Assembly: GCA_030729925.1 (NCBI GenBank)
Contig: JANQWK010000060.1
Location: forward strand, 1 to 64,000
From: Saprospiraceae bacterium
Lineage (GTDB): Bacteria; Bacteroidota; Bacteroidia; Chitinophagales; Saprospiraceae
DNA: 64,000 nucleotides
Reading direction: 5' to 3'
Part shown: positions 1 through 9,259 of the stretch, in pieces
Layout: each line of letters begins with the position of its first letter
Position numbering within the stretch: the stretch's first letter is position 1
Notes under the pieces: model-generated
What the model was told of the DNA's origin: nothing
The model's database searches: none
What the model saw: the letters and a program-made list of their open reading frames with translations, nothing else
Position numbers and translations under genes: made by a program

Positions 1-46
1 CTAGGGCAAGACCCAAAAAATGGGTAATCAACATAACTTCTCGCAT
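1..46 (-). CDS. Possible N-terminus of a membrane protein (partial)
   Basis: Reading the minus strand from an ATG at 46 gives 15 open codons (MREVMLITHFLGLAL) that run off the left edge. The sequence is hydrophobic and looks like the first residues of an inner-membrane protein. It sits 68 bp downstream of the DMT-family gene in the same orientation, so it could be the next gene of that group. Only 15 residues are visible, so family and even coding status are uncertain. Confidence 0.35.
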   Translation of the reverse strand, partial: MREVMLITHFLGLAL

Positions 47-114
47 GGCGAATTTAATTTTAGGTTTTGGAGGTATGGTTTGTTAGGTAACAGAACAACC
101 GGAAACCGGAAAGT

Positions 115-486
115 TCATTTTTTGAACACAAAATAAACAGCCAGGATCAGAAAGAAAAACCCCAGCAGGTGGTTCCATCGAAAAGTTTCGTTTTTGAACA
201 CCAAAAAGGTGAATATCAAAAAGACCCCAAGTGTGATCACCTCCTGAAGGACTTTAAGTTCGACTAAGGAAAAGGCTCCCCCATTGGCTTTGAACCCGTA
301 TTTGTTGGCTGGTACCTGGAAACAGTATTCGAAAAAGGCGATTCCCCAGCTGATGAGGACAATGGCAAAAAGCCCCAATTTTTGGAAGTTTTTCCATTCG
401 GAAAATTTCAGATGGCCGTACCAGGCCAGGGTCATAAAGGTATTGGATAAAACGAGTAATATAATGGTGGCCAGAGGCTTGTGCAT
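115..486 (-). CDS. DMT family (DUF486-type) small membrane protein
   Basis: A 123-residue, almost wholly hydrophobic protein with about four predicted membrane helices. The order (helix at the N-terminus, a WYGHLKF loop, a conserved EYCFQVPANK segment near residues 53-62, then two C-terminal helices) matches the DUF486/DMT-superfamily proteins. These are four-helix relatives of small multidrug resistance transporters. Substrate is unknown. ATG start at 486; it lies 37 bp downstream of the large hydrolase gene on the same strand and may be co-transcribed with it. Confidence 0.8.
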   Translation of the reverse strand: MHKPLATIILLVLSNTFMTLAWYGHLKFSEWKNFQKLGLFAIVLISWGIAFFEYCFQVPANKYGFKANGGAFSLVELKVLQEVITLGVFLIFTFLVFKNETFRWNHLLGFFFLILAVYFVFKK

Positions 487-523
487 ACGCGTAACGATTA
501 TAAGTGATGGATAGGACAGGTAA

Positions 524-2737
524 TTATTTTTGCGAAAGCATTCTCAGACCCAGGTTGTCTATGACCACTATCCCTGAGGTATCCTGGTCAAAAACCAGAC
601 TAATGGTACTAATGGCAGCGGGATTGAAGTTTGTCTGGTAGCGGAAACGCTCCAGCGGCAAGACAACATCCTGCAATTGCACCTCCCAGTCTTTTCCTAC
701 TCTTTCCCGACTGAGTCCCGGCAGTTTAAGAAATCGGGAAAACAAGGGTGGGGGTAATTGCTGGACATCTGACAAACGCAGCGTGGCTGAAATGCCGGTG
801 GTGTCGGTCAAACGCACGAGGGGATCAGGGCTGGGAGCAGCATGGGGTTGTTGGTGGTCGGCTTGGTCGCCCAGTTCTTTTCGATCGCCGCTGCCCAGGG
901 TCAGTAACAGCGCTTCAGTTTTCTCGATCTGGAGGGCTTGCGGGAAACTCCAGGCATAAACCGCCTGGCTGTCAGCAGGGGGCAGACGGTCGCCATAATC
1001 CCAACCAAGTACTAAAGCGTGGTTCTCCTGAGAATCTGTACTTCGCGTTTTTAGTTTTTCCTCTCGCCATATTTTAAAACCCTTTGCCAGGTTGCCCACA
1101 CCGGATCTTCCGACCCTTGGCTCCAAGTCCTCTTCGAAATCCTGGATCCAGCGATCCCGGGAAGTTTGAAACCGAGAGCGGTAAGCATTTTCCGGCAGCC
1201 AAGCCTTGCCGTAGGCTGGGGACTCAAATAGAGGCATATAAGTATGGTCATTGAGCAGGGCCCCTTTCGCAAACGCGCTGATAAAAACCTGGGCGATCAA
1301 TTGTTGCGACTCCGGACGCAGCAGAGGAGCCGTATTAAGCAGCCAACTGTAAGGTGGGCCAAAATCCCTTCTGCCCCAGGTCGTATTGAATTGCCCATGA
1401 TTGGCCCGGTGGATATACACCCCTGCCTTGACATAATCCGCATCATCCGTAAACTGGAGACGCTGGAAGGCCCGCATGCCCCAGAAGCTCGTTTCATCGG
1501 CATCGTAACTACCCTGAAGCGTGAGGTAGTTCACATTCTCCATGGTCATCTTTCGGCTGTAGCGATAATCCGTTGGAGCCAAAGCCACCACAGCTCGAAT
1601 TCCAAAATTAAAATCAAAGGGAAGCAATGCATTATCGGGAAAAGCAGACAAGCGGTTAAACACAGCCGCGATGGCGACGGCCTCTCCCCCTCTCGAATGG
1701 CCTACCAGCATCACGCGATTTAAGTCAGCTTTTCCCGAAAGGTCATGACTCGGAGAAGCATTCCATTCGCGCCATTGAGCGGCATGTTGAAGTAGTAGCC
1801 AGGCTCTTGCAGGCATCTCTTTGCCCTGGAAATCGCCTGACCAGTGGCCGTTGAGGAAATTTTCATCTACCGAAACAGCAATCACACCCTGACTTGCCAG
1901 CATCCGCCCGAGATAGCCATAGCCGTCATCCGAATAGTCAATCATACCGTGGTTGCCATGAACGATGAACGCAATCGGGAAAGGCCCTTCCCCTACCGGC
2001 AGATAAACCCTGCCGTTTAGCGGAAAATCCTTTACCCCAAATCCCCAATATTGTTCCCGCCACTTTTTCTTTTTACCCTTCCAATCAGGTAACAGCAAAG
2101 AAGCATCCACGGTTGGAGTATTGAACCTGACTCCTGCAGCAAACTCAAACCGGTATTTATCTGTACCACTCCCGTAAGTAAAGGTATCCACCTCGAAAAC
2201 ACCCCTGGCAGCGGGACTTATCAGACCCTCCAGAGGAGGATTCAGACTCGAGCTTGCCTGATCATCCGACCATTCGTCGGCATAGGGATCCGTTCCCTCC
2301 ATGGCCAACCCATACACGCCGATGGTCAACAACAATAGAGGAAGCAACAGCCCGCTCAAGTCCATGAGTGAGAACTTATTTTTCAGGCGAAGCCCAAACC
2401 AGGACATGCCCAATGCCGTCACAAACAAGAGACATACCCCAAGGTAATACACTCCATCAGGAAGGCGGAACCCCGACAATTTTGCCATCCAGGCTGCGCC
2501 CAAAAAAGCAAGTGTGGCATACCACAATGAATGGGGAATTTTCGACAATAGTCCAAAAAGCAAGGGCAGTATCCGCTGTAACATCACAAACACCAGTACT
2601 CCGACAACTGCACCTGCCACAAACATCAACACTTCGGGGACACCGGTTTGCCAAAAATAGCCCACCAGGCCAAATAGAAACCCCGAGAGTGCCAAAAACA
2701 AGCGGGATAAGGTACGCGAAAAAGAAGAATGCGTCAT
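524..2737 (-). CDS. Membrane-anchored alpha/beta hydrolase
   Basis: A 737-residue protein. Residues 1-145 hold about five hydrophobic helices. The rest is an alpha/beta hydrolase domain with an oxyanion loop HGNHG (260-264), nucleophile elbow GHSRGG (Ser348), a likely acid at Asp412 or Asp414 in GSYDADE, and His447 in RANHGQ. This order fits dienelactone-hydrolase or chlorophyllase-like esterases fused to a membrane region. The C-terminal ~200 residues form an unrecognised, probably beta-rich domain. Substrate cannot be inferred. ATG start; 68 bp separate it from the upstream hydroxylase gene, and the gap shows no strong terminator. Confidence 0.75.
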   Translation of the reverse strand: MTHSSFSRTLSRLFLALSGFLFGLVGYFWQTGVPEVLMFVAGAVVGVLVFVMLQRILPLLFGLLSKIPHSLWYATLAFLGAAWMAKLSGFRLPDGVYYLGVCLLFVTALGMSWFGLRLKNKFSLMDLSGLLLPLLLLTIGVYGLAMEGTDPYADEWSDDQASSSLNPPLEGLISPAARGVFEVDTFTYGSGTDKYRFEFAAGVRFNTPTVDASLLLPDWKGKKKKWREQYWGFGVKDFPLNGRVYLPVGEGPFPIAFIVHGNHGMIDYSDDGYGYLGRMLASQGVIAVSVDENFLNGHWSGDFQGKEMPARAWLLLQHAAQWREWNASPSHDLSGKADLNRVMLVGHSRGGEAVAIAAVFNRLSAFPDNALLPFDFNFGIRAVVALAPTDYRYSRKMTMENVNYLTLQGSYDADETSFWGMRAFQRLQFTDDADYVKAGVYIHRANHGQFNTTWGRRDFGPPYSWLLNTAPLLRPESQQLIAQVFISAFAKGALLNDHTYMPLFESPAYGKAWLPENAYRSRFQTSRDRWIQDFEEDLEPRVGRSGVGNLAKGFKIWREEKLKTRSTDSQENHALVLGWDYGDRLPPADSQAVYAWSFPQALQIEKTEALLLTLGSGDRKELGDQADHQQPHAAPSPDPLVRLTDTTGISATLRLSDVQQLPPPLFSRFLKLPGLSRERVGKDWEVQLQDVVLPLERFRYQTNFNPAAISTISLVFDQDTSGIVVIDNLGLRMLSQK

Positions 2738-2805
2738 GTTTTTCGTTTTGTTGCCGTTTCCGGCCGGGTGTATGGCAAATTTGAGACAACAAGGCTATCC
2801 CCCAC

Positions 2806-3687
2806 TCACCGATCAAACGCTTTAGCATCCACAGAGGGGTCATAATCGTTTTTCGTGATCAAGGCATGCAGCTCGCTTTCCGGTTTTTTGGAGCGGAGGA
2901 TGGGAAACAACAATTGTACAAACCAAGGCTCCTTTTCTTGGTTCCAGGCACCAAATTTGGATGGATATTTTCTCGTGATTTTAGCGGTACCGAAAATTAC
3001 ATCCCAAATAAAAAGCAGGTTGCCATAATTCCCGTTGGGATGCGATATCCCATCTTCAGCAGTCAGTCCATGATGCGCAAAATGAGTACTGGGTGTAGAA
3101 ATCACCCTTTCAACCACCCAGGCAATGGGGTGTAGGAATTTGTGCTTGTATAAAAACCTATCCCATTTTGTTTCACTATGTGCAAGCAGGATAACCATTA
3201 ACTTAACAGGCAGGTAGAAAAGATACACTGTACCCATTCCCATAAAAATCAAGCAGGCCGACAACCAGATTCCTGGCATAAAAGCATAATAAAGTATGGC
3301 ATTTCTATAGGTTACCAGCACCCCCATCTCCTCTACCACATGATGCGGTCTGTGTAGTTTCCACATCATCCTATTCGAATGAGAAAACCTATGCCACCAG
3401 TACTGTGTCATATCATCAAAGATCAAAAAAGCAAGCACTTGCCAACCAATGGCTGCCTGGATAAAATAATCCTCGTATTGCGGCAGCCATTGATGGCCTG
3501 CCCAAATGACCAATACAAAAATGGCAGGTTGAATAATGGTAGGTAAGGTAAAAAGGCTTACCAACTCAATGGTCCAATCATTTTTGCTTCTCTTGTCATC
3601 GAAATACAAGCCCCCCATGGCTTCTATCACCCCCAGAATCAGGAGCATCAGGACAGGGATGGACTTGCTGATTAGTTCATGTTCCAT
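2806..3687 (-). CDS. Fatty acid hydroxylase / sterol desaturase family protein
   Basis: A 293-residue integral membrane protein with the diiron histidine boxes of the fatty acid hydroxylase superfamily: HRFSH (His99, His103), HRPHH (His112, His115, His116) and HFAHH (His212, His215, His216), separated by hydrophobic helices. Members use non-haem diiron and O2 to hydroxylate or desaturate lipids. Which lipid is acted on here is not visible. It is preceded six bases away by an alpha/beta hydrolase gene on the same strand, which suggests one operon for lipid modification. Confidence 0.87.
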   Translation of the reverse strand: MEHELISKSIPVLMLLILGVIEAMGGLYFDDKRSKNDWTIELVSLFTLPTIIQPAIFVLVIWAGHQWLPQYEDYFIQAAIGWQVLAFLIFDDMTQYWWHRFSHSNRMMWKLHRPHHVVEEMGVLVTYRNAILYYAFMPGIWLSACLIFMGMGTVYLFYLPVKLMVILLAHSETKWDRFLYKHKFLHPIAWVVERVISTPSTHFAHHGLTAEDGISHPNGNYGNLLFIWDVIFGTAKITRKYPSKFGAWNQEKEPWFVQLLFPILRSKKPESELHALITKNDYDPSVDAKAFDR

Positions 3688-3693
3688 AAAAAT

Positions 3694-4620
3694 TCAATTT
3701 TTTAAAAACTGCAGGGCATCTTGCACGGATTGTTCCGGGATTTCTTCCATTGGGACATGACCTGTATTGGGATAGACAATCAGGGTATCTCGCGACAGGC
3801 GTTCCTGAAACTTACTTGCCGCTGTATGGGGAATCAGGAGATCACTATCGCCCCATTGAAGCAAAACGGGCAAGTCTAGTGTGGCAATTTCATCAAAACG
3901 GGACTTGGGGTTTCGCGACTGCAGCCGAGCCATAAAAGCAGCCCGATTGCCTTCCCTTTTGGCAGCTGTCAGGTAGAGATTTTCCATTCCGGCCGGCATC
4001 CGCGAGGGATCTGCATAAACATCGCGCAAGGTCTTTTTGACAAAAAAGCGCGTGCCGAAATTCTGTAGCAAAGTAGCCAGCCAGTCTATTTTGGCCAACT
4101 TAAACACGGGAGTACTTTTGGCATTGGAAACATACACCCCTGCGGGCGCCAACAAAATCATCTTTTTCACCTGATGCGGGTGTTTGAGGGCGTATTCCCA
4201 TGCTATTTGTCCTCCAAGGGAATTCCCTGCCAGGTAGAAACTATCCAATTGTAAGCTGTCGCAAAAATCTTGGAGTACCTCAGTGTAAAAGTCAATGGAA
4301 TAATCGCCATCCGGAGAAGGGCCGGTAAGCCCAAAACCCGGCAGATCCAGTCGAACTACCCGGTAATGCTGCTTTAATACTGCTGTCCAGGCATCCCAGG
4401 TATGTAGCAGTCCACCGGTACCGTGGATCAATAAAACCGGCTCCCCTCTACCCTCTTCCGTATAATGCAAATCCATGCCCTTGATGGGAACTATGGCAGA
4501 ATTTTCTTTGCGCAGTACCTCAGCCGCTGCTGCAAGCGGTATATCGGGTTCGTAAAGCCAAATAAGTCCCACCATCAGAAACAATAAAGCCAGAATACCT
4601 GATTTCTTCAAGATGGTCAT
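3694..4620 (-). CDS. Alpha/beta hydrolase, membrane-anchored or exported
   Basis: Taking the ATG at 4620 gives 308 residues. A longer open frame to 4713 would run into the preceding dehydrogenase gene, so the internal ATG is preferred. Residues 5-23 form a hydrophobic signal or anchor. The catalytic pattern is complete: oxyanion HGTGG (66-70), nucleophile elbow GNSLGG (Ser134), a late Asp in WGDSD and a C-terminal His in NTGHVP. Such enzymes act as esterases, lipases or C-C hydrolases. The substrate is unknown. It lies 23 bp after the SDR gene, in the same direction. Confidence 0.82.
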   Translation of the reverse strand: MTILKKSGILALLFLMVGLIWLYEPDIPLAAAAEVLRKENSAIVPIKGMDLHYTEEGRGEPVLLIHGTGGLLHTWDAWTAVLKQHYRVVRLDLPGFGLTGPSPDGDYSIDFYTEVLQDFCDSLQLDSFYLAGNSLGGQIAWEYALKHPHQVKKMILLAPAGVYVSNAKSTPVFKLAKIDWLATLLQNFGTRFFVKKTLRDVYADPSRMPAGMENLYLTAAKREGNRAAFMARLQSRNPKSRFDEIATLDLPVLLQWGDSDLLIPHTAASKFQERLSRDTLIVYPNTGHVPMEEIPEQSVQDALQFLKN

Positions 4621-4643
4621 GCCTGTAGCGTTTTTAAGATGTA

Positions 4644-5396
4644 CTATTTGCTCGTCCAGCCCCCATCTACCGCGATGGCCTGCCCCGTGGTAAAGGATGC
4701 CTCTTCGGAACACAAGAACAAAACGGTTTTTGCGATTTCTTCAGGTAGTCCCAATCTCCGCATGGGGCCATCGCCTACAAGGGCTTGCTCCCTTTCAGGA
4801 TCCTCCCCTACAAAGCGCTCTACCATAGGGGTACGGATCACGCCCGGACAAACAGCATTTACGCGAATGCCTTTTCGGGCATTTTCCAGAGCGGCGGCTT
4901 TGGTTAGACCTACAACCCCGTGCTTGGAGGCACCATAAGCAGACAAACCCGCAAAGCCAACCAAACCCGCAATGGACGCGCAATTCACGATTGCCGCGTT
5001 GCCTGTCTTGCGCATAACAGGGATCTGGTGCTTCATGCACAGAAATACCCCCTTCAGATTGACATCTATGATCCGCATCCAGTCTGTTTCCTGAACCGCC
5101 TCCACGAAGGTAGCCTCTCCTTCTATACCGGCATTATTAAAGGCAAAATCCAACCTTCCGTAAGTGTCCACTGCAGCCGCTACCATAGCCGCTACCTGAT
5201 CTTCCCTGGACACATCCGTGTGAACAAAAATTCCCGATCCACCACCAGCCTTAATCAGATCCAGCGTATCCGACTCCTGGATATCCGCAAGCACAACAGA
5301 TGCTCCTTTTTGTGCAAATGCCAACGCTGTAGCCTTTCCAATCCCTGAAGCCGCTCCTGTAACCAGGGCAACTTTACCACTAAATGGGTATTCCAT
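4644..5396 (-). CDS. Short-chain dehydrogenase/reductase (classical SDR)
   Basis: A 250-residue classical SDR. It has the TGAASGIG cofactor loop (13-20), NNAG (87-90), catalytic Ser141, Tyr154 and Lys158, and a C-terminal DGGWTSK ending typical of glucose-1-dehydrogenase-like members. The dinucleotide-binding site is intact, so it should be an NAD(P)-dependent oxidoreductase of an alcohol or ketone. The substrate is undetermined. It heads the minus-strand group running through the two hydrolases and the hydroxylase. ATG at 5396; divergent from hmuT across a 144-bp intergenic region. Confidence 0.88.
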   Translation of the reverse strand: MEYPFSGKVALVTGAASGIGKATALAFAQKGASVVLADIQESDTLDLIKAGGGSGIFVHTDVSREDQVAAMVAAAVDTYGRLDFAFNNAGIEGEATFVEAVQETDWMRIIDVNLKGVFLCMKHQIPVMRKTGNAAIVNCASIAGLVGFAGLSAYGASKHGVVGLTKAAALENARKGIRVNAVCPGVIRTPMVERFVGEDPEREQALVGDGPMRRLGLPEEIAKTVLFLCSEEASFTTGQAIAVDGGWTSK

Positions 5397-5540
5397 GTAC
5401 CTAATTTTTTGAGTTTAACCAATGTTGACTACCCAATATAGACAAAAAATTACCAAGACTCAGGTATTTGAACCCAAATTTAAAACAGGCAATTTTGACC
5501 ATAATTGGATAATTAAAAATAGTCTAAATAAAAATTAAAT

Positions 5541-6413
5541 ATGCGAAATTGGTTTTCCTTTTCCTTCGTATTGTTCGCATTGGCATCCTGCCAGCCGGAT
5601 GCTCCTGCTGCAGCGTCCTCAGTCATTCCCGAGCCCCGCATCATTTCGCTCAGCGGAGCCATCACCGAAACGGTATATGTGTTGGGCTACGGCTCGAAGG
5701 TGGTGGGGGTGGATGTTACGAGTACCTACCCCCCTGAGGCGCAACTCCATCCCAAAGTGGGTCACGTGCGCAGTCTGAACGCGGAAGGCTTGTTAAGTCT
5801 CCAGCCCACCTTGATTTTGGCGGAGCAATCCGAATTTAACAGTCCGGCGCTCAAACAAGTCGAGGCTGCCGGCATACGGGTGGCCTACTTGGAAAAGCCT
5901 TTTTCTCTGGAGGCACCTGATGTTTTGTTTCAGTCTCTGGGGCAACTACTCGGCCTACCTGCGCAGCAATACCAAAGGGAAATGGAACGCATAGCGCTCG
6001 AGCGGGAGCAACTTGCGAGGAGGTCCAAACAGCTTGATAGTCGCCCTAAGGTCGCATTTATCTATTCCCGTGGAAAAGGCCAGATGCTATTGGCAGGGAA
6101 AAATACTGCTGCAGATGCCATGATACAGGCGGTGGGTGGGGTCAATCCACTACAGGATTTCGAAGATTTTCGGGCATTTTCCCAGGAGGGTTTGTTGGCT
6201 GCTGATCCGGATGTCTTGTTGTTGTTCAGTACAGGGCAAGGTACGGAAGCGGATACCCAGTCCCTGGCTCAAATCCAGGGGCTTGAACAAACCAAAGCGG
6301 GAAAAAACAAACATATTGTTTTTATGGATGGCAATTATGTACTCGGATTCGGGCCGCGGAGCATAGCAGCGGCGTTGGAACTCCAACAAAAAATCATTGA
6401 ATTTGGCTACTGA
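5541..6413 (+). CDS. hmuT: Haem ABC transporter substrate-binding lipoprotein (HmuT-like)
   Basis: A 290-residue periplasmic-binding protein of the iron/haem/B12 class. The first 17 residues form a lipoprotein signal ending at Cys17 (LASC), so it is probably tethered to a membrane. The early segment around residues 33-60 (SLSGAITETVY, then VVGVDVTSTYP) and the GHVRSLNAEGLLSLQPTLIL stretch are characteristic of HmuT proteins. It starts an operon: the permease overlaps its end by 17 bp and the ATPase and HmuS-like genes follow. The context makes haem the likely ligand. ATG start. Confidence 0.88.
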   Translation: MRNWFSFSFVLFALASCQPDAPAAASSVIPEPRIISLSGAITETVYVLGYGSKVVGVDVTSTYPPEAQLHPKVGHVRSLNAEGLLSLQPTLILAEQSEFNSPALKQVEAAGIRVAYLEKPFSLEAPDVLFQSLGQLLGLPAQQYQREMERIALEREQLARRSKQLDSRPKVAFIYSRGKGQMLLAGKNTAADAMIQAVGGVNPLQDFEDFRAFSQEGLLAADPDVLLLFSTGQGTEADTQSLAQIQGLEQTKAGKNKHIVFMDGNYVLGFGPRSIAAALELQQKIIEFGY

Positions 6414-7443
6414 TACCCCTTTTCGCAAAACTGTCTTCTCCATTCAGGGTCTTGGAGTGCTGCTCATCCTGGTGTCGGTCAATGCCCTGTTTTGGGGAGC
6501 CTACCCGCTTACTCCGGGCGAACTGCAAGACTTCTTCGCAGGGAAGTTGACAGGAACCCAGGCTTTTCTATTGTGGGAAATCAGAATCCCCAGGATCGTA
6601 TTGGCTTTAAGTACAGGAGCCATTTTGGCGGTATCGGGAGCCGCACTTCAGGCGCTGTTTCGCAACCCGCTGGCAGACCCCATGATCCTTGGGGTAACCT
6701 TTGGAGCCATGCTTTTTGCCGTAGGCGGAATTGTACTTTCCTATACCCTTTTTTCCTGGCTGCCGGTATTGGTGCAGCAAACAGGGATAAGTTTGATGGC
6801 ATTTCTGGGCAGTTTGTTGTTTACCCTATTGGTGTATGCCCTGTCCACTAAGGGCAGGCACACATCAGTTGCTACCCTATTGCTTGCGGGTATAGCTCTG
6901 GGGGCTATTGCCAGTGCTATTACGGGGTTGTTCACTTACTTTTCTACAGAAACCCAGCTTCGAGACATCACCTTTTGGACAATGGGCAGCCTGAGTCAGG
7001 CCACTTGGACCATGCTTGGGGTATTCATACCGGTATGTCTGCTGGTACTTGGCCTTGTCTTTCGACAGGCAAAAGCGCTGAATGTACTGGCCCTCGGAGA
7101 GGAGGAAGCAGCATTAATGGGAGTAGCTACGCAAAAAGTAAAGAAGGTCATCATTATCGCTACCGCGCTGGGAGTGGGAGCCAGTGTAGCCATAACAGGA
7201 GTCATTGGGTTTGTAGGATTGGTCGTTCCACACTTCCTTCGATTGGTTGGCGGATCGGACTATCGTTTTTTGCTTCCGGCAGCTGCCCTTGCAGGAGGCA
7301 CCTTTCTCGTTTTGGCAGACACCCTCGCCAGAACCATTTTAGCTCCGGCAGAGCTCCCTATCGGCATCCTGAGCTCGCTGATTGGCAGTCCTTTTTTCCT
7401 ATGGCTGCTCCTTAAACAAAGAAAACACCATGAAATTTTTTAA
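6397..7443 (+). CDS. hmuU: Haem ABC transporter permease (FecCD family)
   Basis: A 348-residue, very hydrophobic FecCD-type permease. The family hallmarks are visible: the WEIRIPRIVLAL segment near 48-59, SGAALQALFRNPLADP around 80-95, and GFVGLVVPHFLRLVGG near 270-285, which contacts the ATPase. The first open codon chosen is TTG at 6397 inside the hmuT coding end; another TTG at 6403 is possible, and translational coupling to hmuT is likely. The product moves haem across the inner membrane with HmuT and HmuV. Confidence 0.87.
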   Translation: MNLATDTPFRKTVFSIQGLGVLLILVSVNALFWGAYPLTPGELQDFFAGKLTGTQAFLLWEIRIPRIVLALSTGAILAVSGAALQALFRNPLADPMILGVTFGAMLFAVGGIVLSYTLFSWLPVLVQQTGISLMAFLGSLLFTLLVYALSTKGRHTSVATLLLAGIALGAIASAITGLFTYFSTETQLRDITFWTMGSLSQATWTMLGVFIPVCLLVLGLVFRQAKALNVLALGEEEAALMGVATQKVKKVIIIATALGVGASVAITGVIGFVGLVVPHFLRLVGGSDYRFLLPAAALAGGTFLVLADTLARTILAPAELPIGILSSLIGSPFFLWLLLKQRKHHEIF

Positions 7444-7446
7444 GCC

Positions 7447-8244
7447 ATGCTTGTAGCACAAGAAATATCCTATACAAGGCAGCAGCGATTCCTTACCCGG
7501 GAAATCAGCATGCAGATCCCGGAAGGCGCATTCTTCACGCTGGCAGGGCCGAATGGAGCCGGGAAATCTACGCTCTTGAGACAACTTACAGGGGCAATCC
7601 AGCCAACCCACGGTCGTGTTTTACTGAAAGGCAAGGACTTGAGGGAATGGAAAAAATTGGATCTGGCGCTGGTTCGGGGAGTACTTTCCCAATATACCCA
7701 GGTAGCTTTCACGCTATCGGTACTGGATATCGTATTATTGGGGCGATATGCCTACGGGGGAGTTGAAACCAGTGCGAAACAGCTACAGGTCGCAGAATGG
7801 GCATTGGATTTGGTCAATATGACTGCTTTTGCCAACCGCAACATACAGACCCTATCGGGAGGGGAACAGCAGCGGGTACATTTGGCCAGGGTACTGGCTC
7901 AAATCTACCACCCGGAAAGTCTGGAGGGGAGGTATCTGTTTTTAGACGAACCCACTTCAAGTTTGGATATAGCTCAACAGTACCGGATGCTGCAAGTGCT
8001 ACAGCAGCTCTCTGTCAGTCAAGGTCTTACCGTGGGGGTCATTCTACACGACCTGAACCTTGCCGCACGATTTTCCGACTATGTTTTCCTGCTCAAAAAC
8101 GGTCGGATGCATACCTTCGGCACCCCGGAACAAGCCTTGCAACCCGAAACCATAAGCCGAGTATTCGGGATTCCTATTTCGTATGTATCTACAAACATTA
8201 AACAACATAATGATGACCTACAACACCAGCACCGAACTCGCTGA
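7447..8244 (+). CDS. hmuV: Haem ABC transporter ATP-binding protein
   Basis: A 265-residue ABC ATPase. It has Walker A GPNGAGKST (34-42), signature LSGGEQQR (136-143), Walker B with DEPTSSLD (165-174) and the switch His201 (HDLNLA). It starts three bases after the permease stop. The first codons of the HmuS-like gene overlap its end, so the four genes form one tight operon. HmuV-type proteins often have an insertion before the Walker B strand (IYHPESLEGRYLFLDEP), which is present here and supports the haem assignment over siderophore ATPases. Confidence 0.9.
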   Translation: MLVAQEISYTRQQRFLTREISMQIPEGAFFTLAGPNGAGKSTLLRQLTGAIQPTHGRVLLKGKDLREWKKLDLALVRGVLSQYTQVAFTLSVLDIVLLGRYAYGGVETSAKQLQVAEWALDLVNMTAFANRNIQTLSGGEQQRVHLARVLAQIYHPESLEGRYLFLDEPTSSLDIAQQYRMLQVLQQLSVSQGLTVGVILHDLNLAARFSDYVFLLKNGRMHTFGTPEQALQPETISRVFGIPISYVSTNIKQHNDDLQHQHRTR

Positions 8245-9259
8245 AAAATATCAGGCACTCAAGCAGCTTGAGCCCGGCTTGAGGATTTATGATGCTGCTC
8301 AGAGACTGGAAGTTTCAGAAATGGAACTCCTTCAACTTCAATTAGGAAATGGGGTAATCCGGCTTCGAGACAACTTTATGGAAATGTTGCCCGAAGTCAA
8401 GACTTTCGGAACCGTTATGGCCCTCACGCGCAACCATTGGGTCGTCCATGAAAGGAAAGGCGTTTATGACAATGTTTCTTTTGTACATGGCGGAAGCGTG
8501 GGGCTTGCTGTGAACCCTGATATAGACCTTCGGTTGTTTATGAACCGCTGGAAATACGCCTTTGCAGCGGCGATCCCCGGTGGCAAAGACCGCATCCTTT
8601 ACAGCCTCCAGTTTTTTAACCCTGCCGGAGAGGCCATTCATAAAATTTACCTCACAGATACATCCGACAGGGATGCCTACGAGACTTTTGTCGCTAAATA
8701 TACCCATTCCGAGCAAGTAACCCTGGACTTTAAAGCCGCGCCACTGGAAGTTAATCCCGGCAGAAACAGTCTAAACCCGGATGAGATCGCGGCCTTCCAG
8801 GAACACTGGATTCGACTACAGGACACCCATGATTTTTTTCCCCTGCTGAAAAAATTTAATATCAGTCGTACCGCAGCCCTGCGTTTTGCCCCTGAGGGCT
8901 ATACCCGGCAGATCGAAATTGGCAAAATCTCCACCATGCTCGAACAAGCAGCTGCCCAACAAGTCCCCATTATGGTCTTTGTCGAAAACGAAGCCTGCAT
9001 TCAAATTCACACGGGCGAAGTACACAAGATTCTTCCACTCAACTCCTGGATCAATGTAATGGATCCATTATTCAACCTCCATCTTAATCTGGATGGCGTA
9101 GGAGAAGCCTGGATCACCAGGAAACCCACCGTTGACGGAGTGGTAACGGGGGTAGAATTGTTTGATCGAGGCGGCAAACTCTTAGTCTATTTTTTCGGCA
9201 AAAGAAAGCCAGGTTTGCCTGAGCTCGAAACCTGGCGATCTTTGGTTGATGCCCTTTAA
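8210..9259 (+). CDS. hmuS: Haem-degrading/haem-trafficking protein (HmuS/ChuS family)
   Basis: From the ATG at 8210 this is a 349-residue protein, the usual length for HemS/ChuS. The family is a tandem duplication of one fold, and both halves are visible: FGTVMALTRN near 66-75 with HERKGVY, and a second half with FVENEACIQIHTGEV. The DTHDFFPLLKKF segment holds a His (about 207) at the place of the haem-ligand His in HemS. The product likely accepts imported haem in the cytoplasm and stores or degrades it. Its stop overlaps that of the opposing methyltransferase gene (TTAA at 9256-9259). Confidence 0.88.
   Translation: MMTYNTSTELAEKYQALKQLEPGLRIYDAAQRLEVSEMELLQLQLGNGVIRLRDNFMEMLPEVKTFGTVMALTRNHWVVHERKGVYDNVSFVHGGSVGLAVNPDIDLRLFMNRWKYAFAAAIPGGKDRILYSLQFFNPAGEAIHKIYLTDTSDRDAYETFVAKYTHSEQVTLDFKAAPLEVNPGRNSLNPDEIAAFQEHWIRLQDTHDFFPLLKKFNISRTAALRFAPEGYTRQIEIGKISTMLEQAAAQQVPIMVFVENEACIQIHTGEVHKILPLNSWINVMDPLFNLHLNLDGVGEAWITRKPTVDGVVTGVELFDRGGKLLVYFFGKRKPGLPELETWRSLVDAL

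Noticed and set aside
3-86. Short plus-strand open frame that could be the end of a gene entering from the left
   Set aside because: It encodes about 28 residues without recognisable family features, and the opposite-strand N-terminus at 46 looks more protein-like. Neither is well supported.
4621-4713. N-terminal extension of the alpha/beta hydrolase open frame
   Set aside because: The extra 31 codons overlap the SDR gene, have no signal character and precede a normal signal-anchor start at 4620.
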